DNA of 48,186 nucleotides, from positions 73,457-121,642 of the forward strand of contig JACQZY010000028.1 in assembly GCA_016213645.1 (NCBI GenBank), in the 5' to 3' direction. The stretch comes from Actinomycetota bacterium. GTDB taxonomy: Bacteria; Actinomycetota; Thermoleophilia; Solirubrobacterales; JACPNS01. Under the pieces are notes generated by a model, which saw only the letters and a list, made by a program, of their open reading frames with translations, was not told the origin of the DNA and searched no databases. Position 1 is the stretch's first letter, and the number at the start of each line of letters is the position of its first letter. A program made the translations under genes and the position numbers. Positions 7,254 through 14,879 of the stretch are shown piece after piece.

Positions 7254-9032
7254 TTACTCGATGCGCGTCACGCGGGCTGCTTCGGCGAGCGAGATTACTC
7301 CTTCGCGGACCCGCTCCAAAGCGCATTCGTGAAGCCCGATCATGCCTTTCGCGCGGGCCGCGGCGTCGATCTCCGAAGAGGGACGGCGATCCAGCATCAA
7401 CTGCCGTATTTCGTCGTCAATCGTCAAAACCTCAAAGAGCCCCACGCGCCCCCGGTAGCCGGTGTTTCCGCAGCGTTCGCAACCGACTGCTTCATAACCC
7501 ATGAATGGCTGAAGGTTTGCGTCAGCGAACCCGGCGCCCGTAAGTGATTCCACATCTACCTCGTGAGGCCGACGGCACTGCTGGCAGAGTCTGCGTGCCA
7601 AGCGACTGGCGACGACGCATTCCACGGATGACGCGACCAGATATCTCTCCACGCCCATCTCGGCCAGGCGAGTGACCGCGGAGGCCGCGTCGTTGGTGTG
7701 CAGCGTGGAAAGCACGAGCCTGCCGGTAAGCGCGGCCTCGATGCCGATCTGGGCGGTTTCACGGTCGCGGATCTCCCCCACCATCACGATGTCTGGATCG
7801 GATCGCAAAATCGATCTCAGCCCGGCGGCGAAAGTAAGACCGCGTTTGGGATTGACCTGAACCTGCTTCACGCCGTCGAGCGGATATTCGACCGGATCTT
7901 CGATCGTTATGACCGTGCGCTCCGGCGTGTTCAGCTGTTCGAGCGCGGCATAAAGCGTCGTCGTTTTGCCGGAACCGGTCGGTCCGGTGGCGAGAATCGC
8001 GCCGTTGGGCCGCCGCAGCGCCAACTGCAGACGCTCGAAGGCGGTGTCGTCGAATCCAAGCCGGTCAAGCGTGGGCACGTTCTTCCGGTCAAGTACGCGG
8101 ATTGCCGCCGACTCGCCGTAGATCGTGGGTAATGTCGCCACGCGTAACGTTGCCCCGCCGGCGCTCTCATCCAAGCTGGCCCTGCCGTCCTGCGGCACCT
8201 GGCGCTGAGCGAGGTCCATCCCGGCGAGCAGCTTGAGTCTGGCCATTAGACGACCGGCGAGGTGCGGGGCCACGGTGGTGGCGTCATGCGCCATGCCGTC
8301 GATACGAAAGCGCGCGCGCAGCGAACCGTTCTCGAGCGGGTCGAGGTGAATATCGGAGGCGCGCTGGCGCATCGCGTTGGCGAAAAGCGAATCCAGCAGT
8401 TTTGCCGAGGCCTTTTCGTCATCCTCGTTCTGACCTTCGGCCGCCGTAGACGTTCCGACTTGTTCGGCGGATTTAGTCGCCTTTTTGATGTCACTTCGGC
8501 TCAGACGCGAAAGCAACTCGTCGAGCTGTTCGTCGGTGGTCAGAGCCGCACGCACATTCAGCCCGGTCATCAGCGCAATGTCGTCGATCGCCAACACGTT
8601 GGCCGGCTCGCTGATCGCCACCATCAATGTGTCGTCGTCCAGGTACTGAACCGGGACCGCGCGGTAACGAGTGGCGGTTGTGGCGTCGATCGCGTTTAGT
8701 GCGCGGTCCTCCAACTCGACCGTTCGCAGATCAATGTAGGGAAGCTGGGTTCGCGCGGCGATCGACTGTGTGAGCTGGTCCTTGCTGATCGTGCCGCGGT
8801 CAAGCAGCACACGGCCGGTCGCGCGGCCGGTCTCCCTGGCTTCGTCGACCGCGCTGTTGACCTGTTCGTCAGTGGCGAATCCCAAAATCGAAATGATTTC
8901 GCCGATTCTTCGGCCTACCAGCATTGGCGACGTGACCGGAGCCTGATTAACGCTTCCGGTGCTGTTTCCGCCAAGAGGTTCGCCTGAGCCGTTGACCGGG
9001 CGCAGGGGCGCAGCATCTGATGGGGGGTTCAT
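7254..9032 (-). CDS. pilB: PilB/GspE-type secretion or type IV pilus assembly ATPase
   Basis: This 592-residue protein has an N-terminal T2SSE_N/MshEN domain (R-R-I-G-E-I-I ... D-E-Q-V-N-S-A-V, about residues 40-190). The ATPase core has Walker A G-P-T-G-S-G-K-T-T-T (about residue 352), an Asp box, Walker B R-S-D-P-D-I-V-M-V-G-E-I-R-D, and the His box L-S-T-L-H-T-N-D-A. A C-terminal tetracysteine zinc motif (C-x2-C in C-Q-Q-C, then C-E-R-C-G-N-T-G-Y-x-G-R) is typical of PilB/GspE extension ATPases. No other pilus gene is in the window, so PilB versus GspE is not settled, though actinobacterial type IV pili are the likelier context. It is transcribed toward the RlpA-like gene, which has its own promoter region. 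Confidence 0.9.
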   Translation of the reverse strand: MNPPSDAAPLRPVNGSGEPLGGNSTGSVNQAPVTSPMLVGRRIGEIISILGFATDEQVNSAVDEARETGRATGRVLLDRGTISKDQLTQSIAARTQLPYIDLRTVELEDRALNAIDATTATRYRAVPVQYLDDDTLMVAISEPANVLAIDDIALMTGLNVRAALTTDEQLDELLSRLSRSDIKKATKSAEQVGTSTAAEGQNEDDEKASAKLLDSLFANAMRQRASDIHLDPLENGSLRARFRIDGMAHDATTVAPHLAGRLMARLKLLAGMDLAQRQVPQDGRASLDESAGGATLRVATLPTIYGESAAIRVLDRKNVPTLDRLGFDDTAFERLQLALRRPNGAILATGPTGSGKTTTLYAALEQLNTPERTVITIEDPVEYPLDGVKQVQVNPKRGLTFAAGLRSILRSDPDIVMVGEIRDRETAQIGIEAALTGRLVLSTLHTNDAASAVTRLAEMGVERYLVASSVECVVASRLARRLCQQCRRPHEVDVESLTGAGFADANLQPFMGYEAVGCERCGNTGYRGRVGLFEVLTIDDEIRQLMLDRRPSSEIDAAARAKGMIGLHECALERVREGVISLAEAARVTRIE

Positions 9033-9132
9033 CGCCTATTTCATCGACTTTTATGCCGCCGGGCATGAGCCGCAAGCGACGGTCGTATTCGGGTTCACCA
9101 GCTCCAGTAAGGGTTCGCATAGTCTTGGCCGT

Positions 9133-10824
9133 ATGACGAACGCCGCAAACCCGGAAACCCCTCTGGAGCTGGCGCTTTGCCAGTTCAACCCCGTCGTCGG
9201 AGACATTGCCGGAAACGCGCGTGGCGTGCTTGAGCTTGCCAGTCAGGCTCTTCGCGACGGAGCGCGGGTCGCTTTGTTCCCTGAACTGGCGATCAGCGGC
9301 TACCCGCCGGAGGATTTGGTCCTGCGAGAGGATTTCCTTGCGGCGTGCGAGGCGCATCTGTTGCGTATAGCCGCCGCGAACCTGAATATCGCGATCGTCG
9401 TCGGTTACCCGCAGGCGCACGCGAACGGAGTTTCGAACTCGCTTGCCGTGCTCCGCGCCGGGCGGGTGGACGTGATTTACCGCAAAAGGTTGTTGCCGAA
9501 CTACGGAGTGTTCGACGAGCGCCGTTATTTCGTACCCGGAAAAGAGGCGTCGATCGTCGATTTCGACGGCATTCGCGTGGGGTTGTCTATCTGCGAGGAC
9601 ATCTGGTTTGACGACCCGGTGATGAGCGAGCTTTCGGCGGCCGGCGCACAGCTCGTGCTAAACGCCTCGGCCTCCCCGTACCACTTGGGCAAGCCGTTGG
9701 AACGAGAAGAGATGCTGCGCGCTCGGGCCGCGAAATACGGATTGCCTCTGGCGTACTGCAACCTCGTCGGCGGTCAGGATGAATTGGTTTTCGACGGCGG
9801 CAGTGTGGTGGTTGGCTCCGGCGGCGAGCTCTTGGCGCGCGCGCCCGGTTTCGAGCCCACGGTGCTGATGTGTCGGGCGCCCTTGGCCGATTCGAAGGCC
9901 GGCGATTCGGCTGCGACCACGGCGAAACCTCGAAACACCGTGACTCCTCCGGCTGACAGCCGTGAGCGGGAGGTTTACACGGCGTTGTCGCTCGGCATCA
10001 GCGACTACGTGAAAAAGAACGGTTTTCCCGGCGCGTTGGTCGGTGTCTCGGGCGGGATCGATTCCGCGTTGGTGCTCGCCCTTGCCTGCGATGCGCTCGG
10101 CCCGGAGCAGGTGACGGGCATCACTATGCCGTCGCCTTACAACAGGCCGGAAACCCGCGCGGACGCGTTGGCTCTGATCGAGAATCTTGGCTGTTCCGGC
10201 CATGAGTTTTCGATCGAAGAGATCATGCGATCGTTTGACGGTGTGTTGTCCGAGCGATTCGCCGGTTTGGAGCCGGATGCAACCGAGGAGAACATCCAGG
10301 CCCGGATACGCGGCACGCTGTTGATGGCGATGTCGAACAAGTTCGGCGCACTGGTGTTGACCACCGGAAATAAAAGCGAGATGGCGGTCGGCTACGCCAC
10401 CCTGTACGGCGATATGGCGGGCGGCTTTGCCGCTCTGAAGGACGTACCGAAGCAGCTTGTGTTCGCGCTTTCGCGCTGGCGAAACGAGGCTCTCCCCCGC
10501 TCCGGTACGCCTGTTGCTCCGATTCCGGTGGGGATCATTGACCGCCCGCCCTCGGCAGAACTGCGTCACGGCCAGATCGATGAGGAATCGCTCGGCAGCT
10601 ACGCCGTGCTCGACGACGTGATCGAGCGCTATATCGAGCGAGACCAGGGCCTCGACGAAATCGTCGCCGCCGGCGTGGACCGAGAGTACGCCGAACGCGT
10701 GCTGCGCATGATCGACCTGGCGGAATACAAACGCCGTCAAGCCCCGCCGGGCGTGAAGATCACCGCCCGCGCTTTCGGTCGCGACCGAAGGATGCCGATC
10801 ACGGCGCGTCGTCGCTATACGTGA
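9133..10824 (+). CDS. nadE: glutamine-dependent NAD(+) synthetase
   Basis: From ATG 9133 the protein has 563 residues and two domains. The N-terminal nitrilase-type glutaminase carries the catalytic triad: Glu in F-P-E-L-A-I-S-G-Y-P-P-E-D-L, Lys in Y-R-K-R-L-L-P-N-Y-G-V-F-D-E, and Cys in S-I-C-E-D-I-W. The C-terminal N-type ATP-pyrophosphatase domain has the P-loop V-S-G-G-I-D-S-A (about residues 300-307), T-T-G-N-K-S-E, and Y-G-D-M-A-G-G. It amidates deamido-NAD with glutamine-derived ammonia and ATP. An in-frame start at 8959 overlaps the divergent pilB gene and lacks homology, so 9133 is chosen. It is divergent from pilB. Confidence 0.96.
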   Translation: MTNAANPETPLELALCQFNPVVGDIAGNARGVLELASQALRDGARVALFPELAISGYPPEDLVLREDFLAACEAHLLRIAAANLNIAIVVGYPQAHANGVSNSLAVLRAGRVDVIYRKRLLPNYGVFDERRYFVPGKEASIVDFDGIRVGLSICEDIWFDDPVMSELSAAGAQLVLNASASPYHLGKPLEREEMLRARAAKYGLPLAYCNLVGGQDELVFDGGSVVVGSGGELLARAPGFEPTVLMCRAPLADSKAGDSAATTAKPRNTVTPPADSREREVYTALSLGISDYVKKNGFPGALVGVSGGIDSALVLALACDALGPEQVTGITMPSPYNRPETRADALALIENLGCSGHEFSIEEIMRSFDGVLSERFAGLEPDATEENIQARIRGTLLMAMSNKFGALVLTTGNKSEMAVGYATLYGDMAGGFAALKDVPKQLVFALSRWRNEALPRSGTPVAPIPVGIIDRPPSAELRHGQIDEESLGSYAVLDDVIERYIERDQGLDEIVAAGVDREYAERVLRMIDLAEYKRRQAPPGVKITARAFGRDRRMPITARRRYT

Positions 10825-11016
10825 CGCGAGTTGTGGCCGATCACGAACTGTCTTTCTTGCTATAGGATCCCCCGCGAACACCACCTTTTCTCGGGGAGCG
10901 GTCGAGGCGCAACTTGCCTCTATCGGGAGGTGTTACAGATAGTGGACCAGCGGCGCAGCTGCAGTCCATTCCATCCGTTTAGGCAACCTGCACAGCAGAA
11001 TCAATAGGAGGACTGC

Positions 11017-11763
11017 ATGCGAACAAAAGTTATTTCAGTCGTCGCGGCCGTTGCGGTAATGGCGATCGGCGTCACAGTGTCGAACGCGTCATTTCGCTCG
11101 GAGGCGTCGATGCAGGTGAAGCTCGCCAAGCCGGGAGCACCTGCCAAGGTGCATATTGTGATCGACAACTCCGATTCCGTGAATGTCCCGGTGCACATAA
11201 GCAGTGTCGTGACCACCTCGAAGGTCGCGAAGTTCAACGGCAAGGCGATACCGCAATGCACGACGAAGATCCCAACCAACGCTGACGGCGACAACACCGC
11301 CGCCGCGCTAAACCCGGCCTGCCCGTCAGGTTCGAAGGTCGGCACGGGAACGTTCGTCGCGAACACCGGTGTGCCTGGCCAGCCGATCCCGTTCAACGAT
11401 GTCGGCGTGATCAATGGAACGCTGAACCTTTACAACTACAAAACCCAGGGCGGCGAGCAGGCGGCAATGTTGCTTGAGATCATGAGCGATACTCCCGTCC
11501 CAGACGCACACCAATACGCTCGCATGGGAGTGAGCAACAGTGGTGTCATCACATCAGTACTCCCAAACACAGCGGATCTTCCCGAGAAGGTTTCGAACCT
11601 TCTGCGCGTGAACCCGCCGACGGACATGAGCTACCGCACCACTTCCATGGCTCACGTCGACTTGACTATCAAGTCGCCTACGCCGAAGAAGGGCAAGAAG
11701 CCATTCTTCACGCTGAAGAACACCAAGAACCTGGACTTCTCAATCGTTCTGAACCGCGACTAG
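11017..11763 (+). CDS. secreted protein of unknown function
   Basis: This 248-residue protein has a clear Sec signal peptide: MRTKVISVVAAVAVMAIGV followed by small residues, with cleavage probably near S-N-A-S-F. An AGGAGG-like Shine-Dalgarno lies about 6 nt before the ATG. The mature part is rich in Val, Thr, Ser and Asn, with beta-strand periodicity. It contains two Cys about 26 residues apart (Q-C-T-T-K and P-A-C-P-S-G-S) that could form a disulfide, and a lysine-rich segment (P-K-K-G-K-K-P-F) near the end. I recognise no catalytic motif. The 190-nt upstream interval has no gene and contains a short TGGAC/GTCCA hairpin. A strong terminator follows, so this is a single-gene unit. Confidence 0.75.
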   Translation: MRTKVISVVAAVAVMAIGVTVSNASFRSEASMQVKLAKPGAPAKVHIVIDNSDSVNVPVHISSVVTTSKVAKFNGKAIPQCTTKIPTNADGDNTAAALNPACPSGSKVGTGTFVANTGVPGQPIPFNDVGVINGTLNLYNYKTQGGEQAAMLLEIMSDTPVPDAHQYARMGVSNSGVITSVLPNTADLPEKVSNLLRVNPPTDMSYRTTSMAHVDLTIKSPTPKKGKKPFFTLKNTKNLDFSIVLNRD

Positions 11764-11804
11764 CGGAAGGTGTTCGTTCGGCGCGTAAATCTGCGCCGCA
11801 ATCG

Positions 11805-11844
11805 AAAAAAGGCCGGTGTCGCGAGAGCGCACCGGCCTTTTCTT
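11805..11844. terminator. bidirectional intrinsic terminator
   Basis: A run of A, then AAGGCCGGTG (11809-11818), a short loop, and CACCGGCCTT followed by T-rich sequence form a near-perfect stem with an A-tract on the left and a T-tract on the right. It sits between the convergent secreted-protein gene (plus) and the thioesterase gene (minus), and can serve both. Confidence 0.88.
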
Positions 11845-11866
11845 TATGAGAAGACAGCGAATGCTG

Positions 11867-12277
11867 CTACTTCGCGTCGCGAACGGCGATCGTCACTCGC
11901 GACACCGCGAGTACGCGCTCGTCGTCATCACTCAGCGTGATGTCCCAAACCCAGGTGGTCCGTCCGCGGTGAATTGGAACGCCCGTGCCGTGAACGGTGC
12001 CCTGCGTGCCGCTGCGCAGAAACTGCGTGTTGTTGCTTAGGCCCAAGGCGATCTTTCCGTCCTGATGCACAGAAACGAAGGTCCCGGCCGATGCCATCGA
12101 CTCCGCCATGGCGGCGTAAGCGCCACCATGCACAACGCCGTACGGCTGCCGAACGCGGTCCTCGATCGCCAAAGTGGCGTGGATTGTGCCGTCGTCGTCG
12201 ATTCGATCCAATTTGATGCCGAGCGTGCCGTCCAGGTCGCGGTCGGGAGGCACGGCGGGTGTGAATTCAAATGTCAT
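11867..12277 (-). CDS. PaaI-type hotdog-fold thioesterase
   Basis: From ATG 12277 the protein has 136 residues and starts MTFEFTPAVPPDRDLDGTLG. The hotdog signature is present: G-V-V-H-G-G-A-Y-A-A-M-A-E-S (about residues 47-60), containing the H-G-G-x5-A-E motif of the 4HBT/PaaI family, where the Glu on the central helix is catalytic. The later strands H-G-T-G-V-P-I-H-R-G-R-T-T-W-V-W-D-I are also typical. These enzymes hydrolyse acyl- or aryl-CoA thioesters. The longer open frame upstream to 12613 overlaps the divergent membrane-protein gene and is not part of this gene. Confidence 0.9.
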   Translation of the reverse strand: MTFEFTPAVPPDRDLDGTLGIKLDRIDDDGTIHATLAIEDRVRQPYGVVHGGAYAAMAESMASAGTFVSVHQDGKIALGLSNNTQFLRSGTQGTVHGTGVPIHRGRTTWVWDITLSDDDERVLAVSRVTIAVRDAK

Positions 12278-12367
12278 CGGCAGCGCAGGGTAGCCGAACC
12301 GACCCGCTTGCTTCTGGCAGGTGCTACTTGCCCGGCCTCCTCGACCGGCCTCGTAATCTCTCGGCCT

Positions 12368-12901
12368 ATGAGTCGCGAAAACGAAGACAAGCTGGAGCCT
12401 GCCGAAAGCGATGCGGATGCGCGCCGAAGGCGACGCCGCTGGTTGTACGCATTTGCTTCGCTTGGCATCGCCGCGGTCTCGGCGGTCGCAGTCGTTCAGC
12501 TGGTCAAGGGAAATGACAGCGATCACGCACGAGATCTGCTCGCCACCAAGCCGACTTCGAGTGTCGTGCTCGAACGTTTTGAACTTAAAGCTCCGAACGG
12601 CGGACGAGCGCAAGGGCTGGTCGAACTGATCCGGAAGGACGACAAAACAAGCCTTCGCATGATCGCGGTCCGTCTGAAGCCATCCGTCACCGATGAGGTT
12701 TACCAGGTGTCATTAACCGGAGGCGACGAAGACGAGCGCCTGCTCGGAGGCGAGGTCGTCGGCGGCAAGGGCACATTCATCGCTCGCGCCGACATCAACT
12801 CCGAAGAGCTGCACAAATACTCCCGAATCGAAATGCGCCGCGTCGGCAGCACCACCGTCGGAAGCGGAAAACTCGTTTTGCGCTCGCGAATTCCGCGCTA
12901 G
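12368..12901 (+). CDS. single-pass membrane protein, resembles the C-terminal part of anti-sigma-K (RskA) proteins
   Basis: From ATG 12368 the product has 177 residues. An acidic N-terminus is followed by a stop-transfer-like R-R-R-R-R-R-W, one transmembrane helix (L-Y-A-F-A-S-L-G-I-A-A-V-S-A-V-A-V-V), and an extracellular domain of about 130 residues ending R-S-R-I-P-R. The segment D-E-V-Y-Q-V-S-L-T-G-G-D and the strand order vaguely recall RskA-type domains, but the zinc-binding anti-sigma part is absent. No sigma factor is adjacent. I regard it as an envelope protein of unknown role. It ends 4 nt past the stop of the convergent ftsR-type gene. Confidence 0.7.
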   Translation: MSRENEDKLEPAESDADARRRRRRWLYAFASLGIAAVSAVAVVQLVKGNDSDHARDLLATKPTSSVVLERFELKAPNGGRAQGLVELIRKDDKTSLRMIAVRLKPSVTDEVYQVSLTGGDEDERLLGGEVVGGKGTFIARADINSEELHKYSRIEMRRVGSTTVGSGKLVLRSRIPR

Positions 12902-13686
12902 CGGCGCTGGTTTACCAGCCGGCGCAGGTCGCGTACGAGCAGCAGGTGTTTGAGGTGACCGGTGACAGCGGTCAGGTTCTCCAGAGATTCAACGGCTTCG
13001 CTGCGGCGTTCGTTGCTGCGCGAGCGCAGGGCCGGCGCAAATATCTGTTCTAGTAGCGCGGCTTCGCGGTCGGCCGAAGTTTTAAAAACGCGGAGGTTGC
13101 GACCGGTGACGCCGAAGCGGGCCAATTCCGTTACGGCCCGGATGATCTCTCGTTCGTTCTCGTCGAAATACGTGGCGCCCGCGCGCTGGCGACCGCTGAT
13201 CAGCCCGAAGTCGATCAACTCTTTTACAAGTTCCGGAGCAGCCCCGGTGTCGGCGAGCACGTCGTCGGCGGAGTAGAGCGTCTGGGCCTGTGAATCGGTC
13301 AGGTTGAAGCGCCTCGCCTGTCGTGTGGCTCCGGGTGACGGTGCCGGCAATTCGTCTTCGGCGCGTCCTGCGGAAAGCTCCTGCCGAATCACTCGAAGTG
13401 GCAGATACTCGTCGCGCTGAAGTCGCAGGATTGTGCGCAGGCGGGCAACGTCGGTTTGCGAATAGACGCGATAGCCCCCCTCCGTGCGTTTTGGCGTCAA
13501 GAGCTTCTGATCTTCCAGGTAGCGAATCTTCGAAATCGAAATGTTGCCGAATTCCTTTTCCAGCGTCTTGCGCACCGCGCCGATCGTCAATGATTTTTCT
13601 CGCGGCGAGATCACGGGCTCGTCGGAAGAGCCGTTCATGGGCTGCCCTACGGCGGCCTGTTGTTGCGAGTCTGGAGACACGCTCAA
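12898..13686 (-). CDS. ftsR: MerR-family regulator, FtsR type
   Basis: This 262-residue protein carries an N-terminal MerR winged-helix: L-T-I-G-A-V-R-K-T-L, then I-S-I-S-K-I-R-Y-L-E-D-Q-K-L-L, then R-T-E-G-G-Y-R-V-Y-S-Q-T-D-V-A-R-L-R (about residues 35-95). The long C-terminal half lacks the Cys residues of metal-sensing MerR proteins. It overlaps the FHA gene by 4 bp (13683-13686). The FHA-MerR order is that of garA-Rv1828 in mycobacteria, whose orthologue FtsR controls ftsZ expression in Corynebacterium. The FtsR name rests on this synteny plus fold. An unstructured N-terminal ~25 residues precede the domain. Confidence 0.8.
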   Translation of the reverse strand: MSVSPDSQQQAAVGQPMNGSSDEPVISPREKSLTIGAVRKTLEKEFGNISISKIRYLEDQKLLTPKRTEGGYRVYSQTDVARLRTILRLQRDEYLPLRVIRQELSAGRAEDELPAPSPGATRQARRFNLTDSQAQTLYSADDVLADTGAAPELVKELIDFGLISGRQRAGATYFDENEREIIRAVTELARFGVTGRNLRVFKTSADREAALLEQIFAPALRSRSNERRSEAVESLENLTAVTGHLKHLLLVRDLRRLVNQRR

Positions 13687-14147
13687 CGCTCCAGGAAAGA
13701 AAGTTTGTACTTGCCGATCTGAAGTTCGTCGCCGTCGATAAGGTGATGCGACTCGATCCGGCGCCGGTTCACATATGTGCCGTTTAGTGAACCGAGATCG
13801 TCGATGTAGAGTGCGTCGCCACGGCGAACGATGACGGCGTGGTTTCGCGAAACGGTGACGTCATCGAGGAAGACTTCGGAGTCCGTGTCGCGGCCAATCG
13901 TGAAGCGTTCGCCTTCCAGATGAAAGCTGTCGCCGGCGCGGCCGCCGGTTCGTATCACCAGTGAAGGCCCGTCGGCGCCCTGCGACTGGCGATCCTGCGA
14001 AGGATCGTGTTCGCCGGTTTCACCGAGGTCGTACTGCGCGGTCACGGCCGATGGATTCACTTCATCGGCCAGGTAGCCGCCGCACTTCTGGCAGTAATTC
14101 GCCCCCTGGGGGTTGACGAATCCGCATTCTGGACAGTGCAGGGCCAT
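13683..14147 (-). CDS. zinc-ribbon plus FHA-domain protein (GarA-like)
   Basis: This 154-residue protein starts with a zinc ribbon: C-P-E-C in MALHCPECGF and C-Q-K-C about 14 residues later. A flexible acidic linker follows, then a C-terminal FHA domain with the phosphothreonine-binding residues G-R-D-x-D-S-E-V-F, S-R-N-H-A (S-x-x-H) and G-S-L-N-G-T-Y-V-N. It is positioned like mycobacterial GarA, a substrate of Ser/Thr kinases PknB/PknG that regulates glutamate metabolism. The canonical N-terminal E-T-T-S/T-V-F phosphosite of GarA is not obvious in the linker (G-E-T-G-E-H-D instead), so a different partner or phosphosite is possible. It is translationally coupled to ftsR. Confidence 0.88.
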   Translation of the reverse strand: MALHCPECGFVNPQGANYCQKCGGYLADEVNPSAVTAQYDLGETGEHDPSQDRQSQGADGPSLVIRTGGRAGDSFHLEGERFTIGRDTDSEVFLDDVTVSRNHAVIVRRGDALYIDDLGSLNGTYVNRRRIESHHLIDGDELQIGKYKLSFLER

Positions 14148-14157
14148 CTCAGTGCCG

Positions 14158-14739
14158 CTATTCGTTCTCCGACTCGACCGGGCCCTTCGCCGCGCGTCCG
14201 GCGAGGATTTCCGTCAGTTGTTCGATGTCTTCGCCCGTGATCGTGGCCTCGCCTTCTTCACGCTGCGTGCGCATGCGGTTCACCAACTCTGCGCGCAGGA
14301 TGTCGATCTTGCCGTGAAGGATTCGCCGCTTGTACGAGATTTCGCGTTCTTCGTCGGTTAGCGTGCGTATCAGTTCCTTGAGCTCGACGTCGTTGAGCGA
14401 GCCGAGATCTGGGAAAGAGTCCATCTGAGAGTCTCCCTTTTTTGAATTCGTCACACCGTTGCCGGTGGCCAACGCGTCCGCGTCCCAGCCGGCGGTCATA
14501 AGTTCAGTGAGCTTCTCCACGTCCGCGTCTGAGATTGCCTCGACGCCAGACGCGTGCCGTTCCCGCAGGCGGTTGACCAGCTCGGCGCGAAGCAGATCTA
14601 TCTTTCCGTGAAGAATGCGACGGTTGTACGAAATCTCCTGCTCGCCGCCGGCAAGTTCGCCGATCAGACCCTTCAACTCGGCATCGCTCATCGACCCGAT
14701 GTCTGAAACCCATTCGTCCAACACGGCACCCCTAATCAA
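14158..14739 (-). CDS. tandem-repeat RsiG-like protein with two c-di-GMP-type motifs
   Basis: Counting from TTG 14739, the protein has 193 residues. GTG 14724 or TTG 14721, just after AGGGG, may be the true start. It consists of two homologous units about 98 residues apart. Each has a short D-x-E-L-K-x-L-I segment, a long predicted helix and a D-x-E-x-L-T-E helix. Each long helix holds E-x3-S-x2-R-x3-H-x3-D: E33, S37, R40, H44, D48 and E131, S135, R138, H142, D146. This is the E(X)3S(X)2R(X)3Q(X)3D motif of RsiG with His at the Gln position, followed by R-A-E-L-V-N-R. RsiG is the c-di-GMP-armed anti-sigma of WhiG. Ligand binding here is inferred. It lies 10 nt upstream of the FHA gene in the same operon. 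Confidence 0.82.
   Translation of the reverse strand: MIRGAVLDEWVSDIGSMSDAELKGLIGELAGGEQEISYNRRILHGKIDLLRAELVNRLRERHASGVEAISDADVEKLTELMTAGWDADALATGNGVTNSKKGDSQMDSFPDLGSLNDVELKELIRTLTDEEREISYKRRILHGKIDILRAELVNRMRTQREEGEATITGEDIEQLTEILAGRAAKGPVESENE
14203..14403 (-). repeat. second internal repeat unit of the RsiG-like protein
   Basis: Codons for residues about 113-179 repeat those at 14497-14697 (residues about 15-81). The two units share the core I-S-Y-x-R-R-I-L-H-G-K-I-D-x-L-R-A-E-L-V-N-R almost without change. The surrounding residues differ more, pointing to an old duplication with the core held by selection. Confidence 0.85.
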
Positions 14740-14743
14740 TAGT

Positions 14744-14758
14744 GCGGTCCCGGACCGC
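14744..14758. promoter_or_regulatory. perfect inverted repeat upstream of the RsiG-like gene
   Basis: GCGGTCC-C-GGACCGC is a perfect 7-bp-arm palindrome ending a few bases from the start of the RsiG-like gene. A third copy of the half-site GCGGTCC lies at 14810-14816. The arrangement could be an operator or a small hairpin affecting translation start. No known regulator is assigned. Confidence 0.5.
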
Positions 14759-14828
14759 TAAACCTCTTCTGCTGTCCGCTACGGGCCGGGTTCCCCCGCC
14801 GAGATCGCGGCGGTCCGTTCGCGGTGAA

Positions 14829-14843
14829 CGCAGTATAACTGCG
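14829..14843. promoter_or_regulatory. inverted repeat enclosing a candidate -10 element
   Basis: CGCAGT-ATA-ACTGCG is a perfect 6-bp-arm palindrome in the pgsA / RsiG-like interval. On the minus strand it contains TATACT (14837-14832), a good -10 sequence. A promoter here would serve the RsiG-like / FHA / ftsR operon and could be blocked by a protein binding the palindrome. Confidence 0.45.
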
Positions 14844-14879
14844 TAGGGCTATAAGGCTCTACTACGGGTTGAGGGGAAG

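Noticed and set aside
9658-10884. A 408-residue minus-strand frame opposite nadE
   Set aside because: Its product is Arg/His/Gly-rich with no motif, and nadE motifs are complete on the plus strand; it is an antisense shadow.
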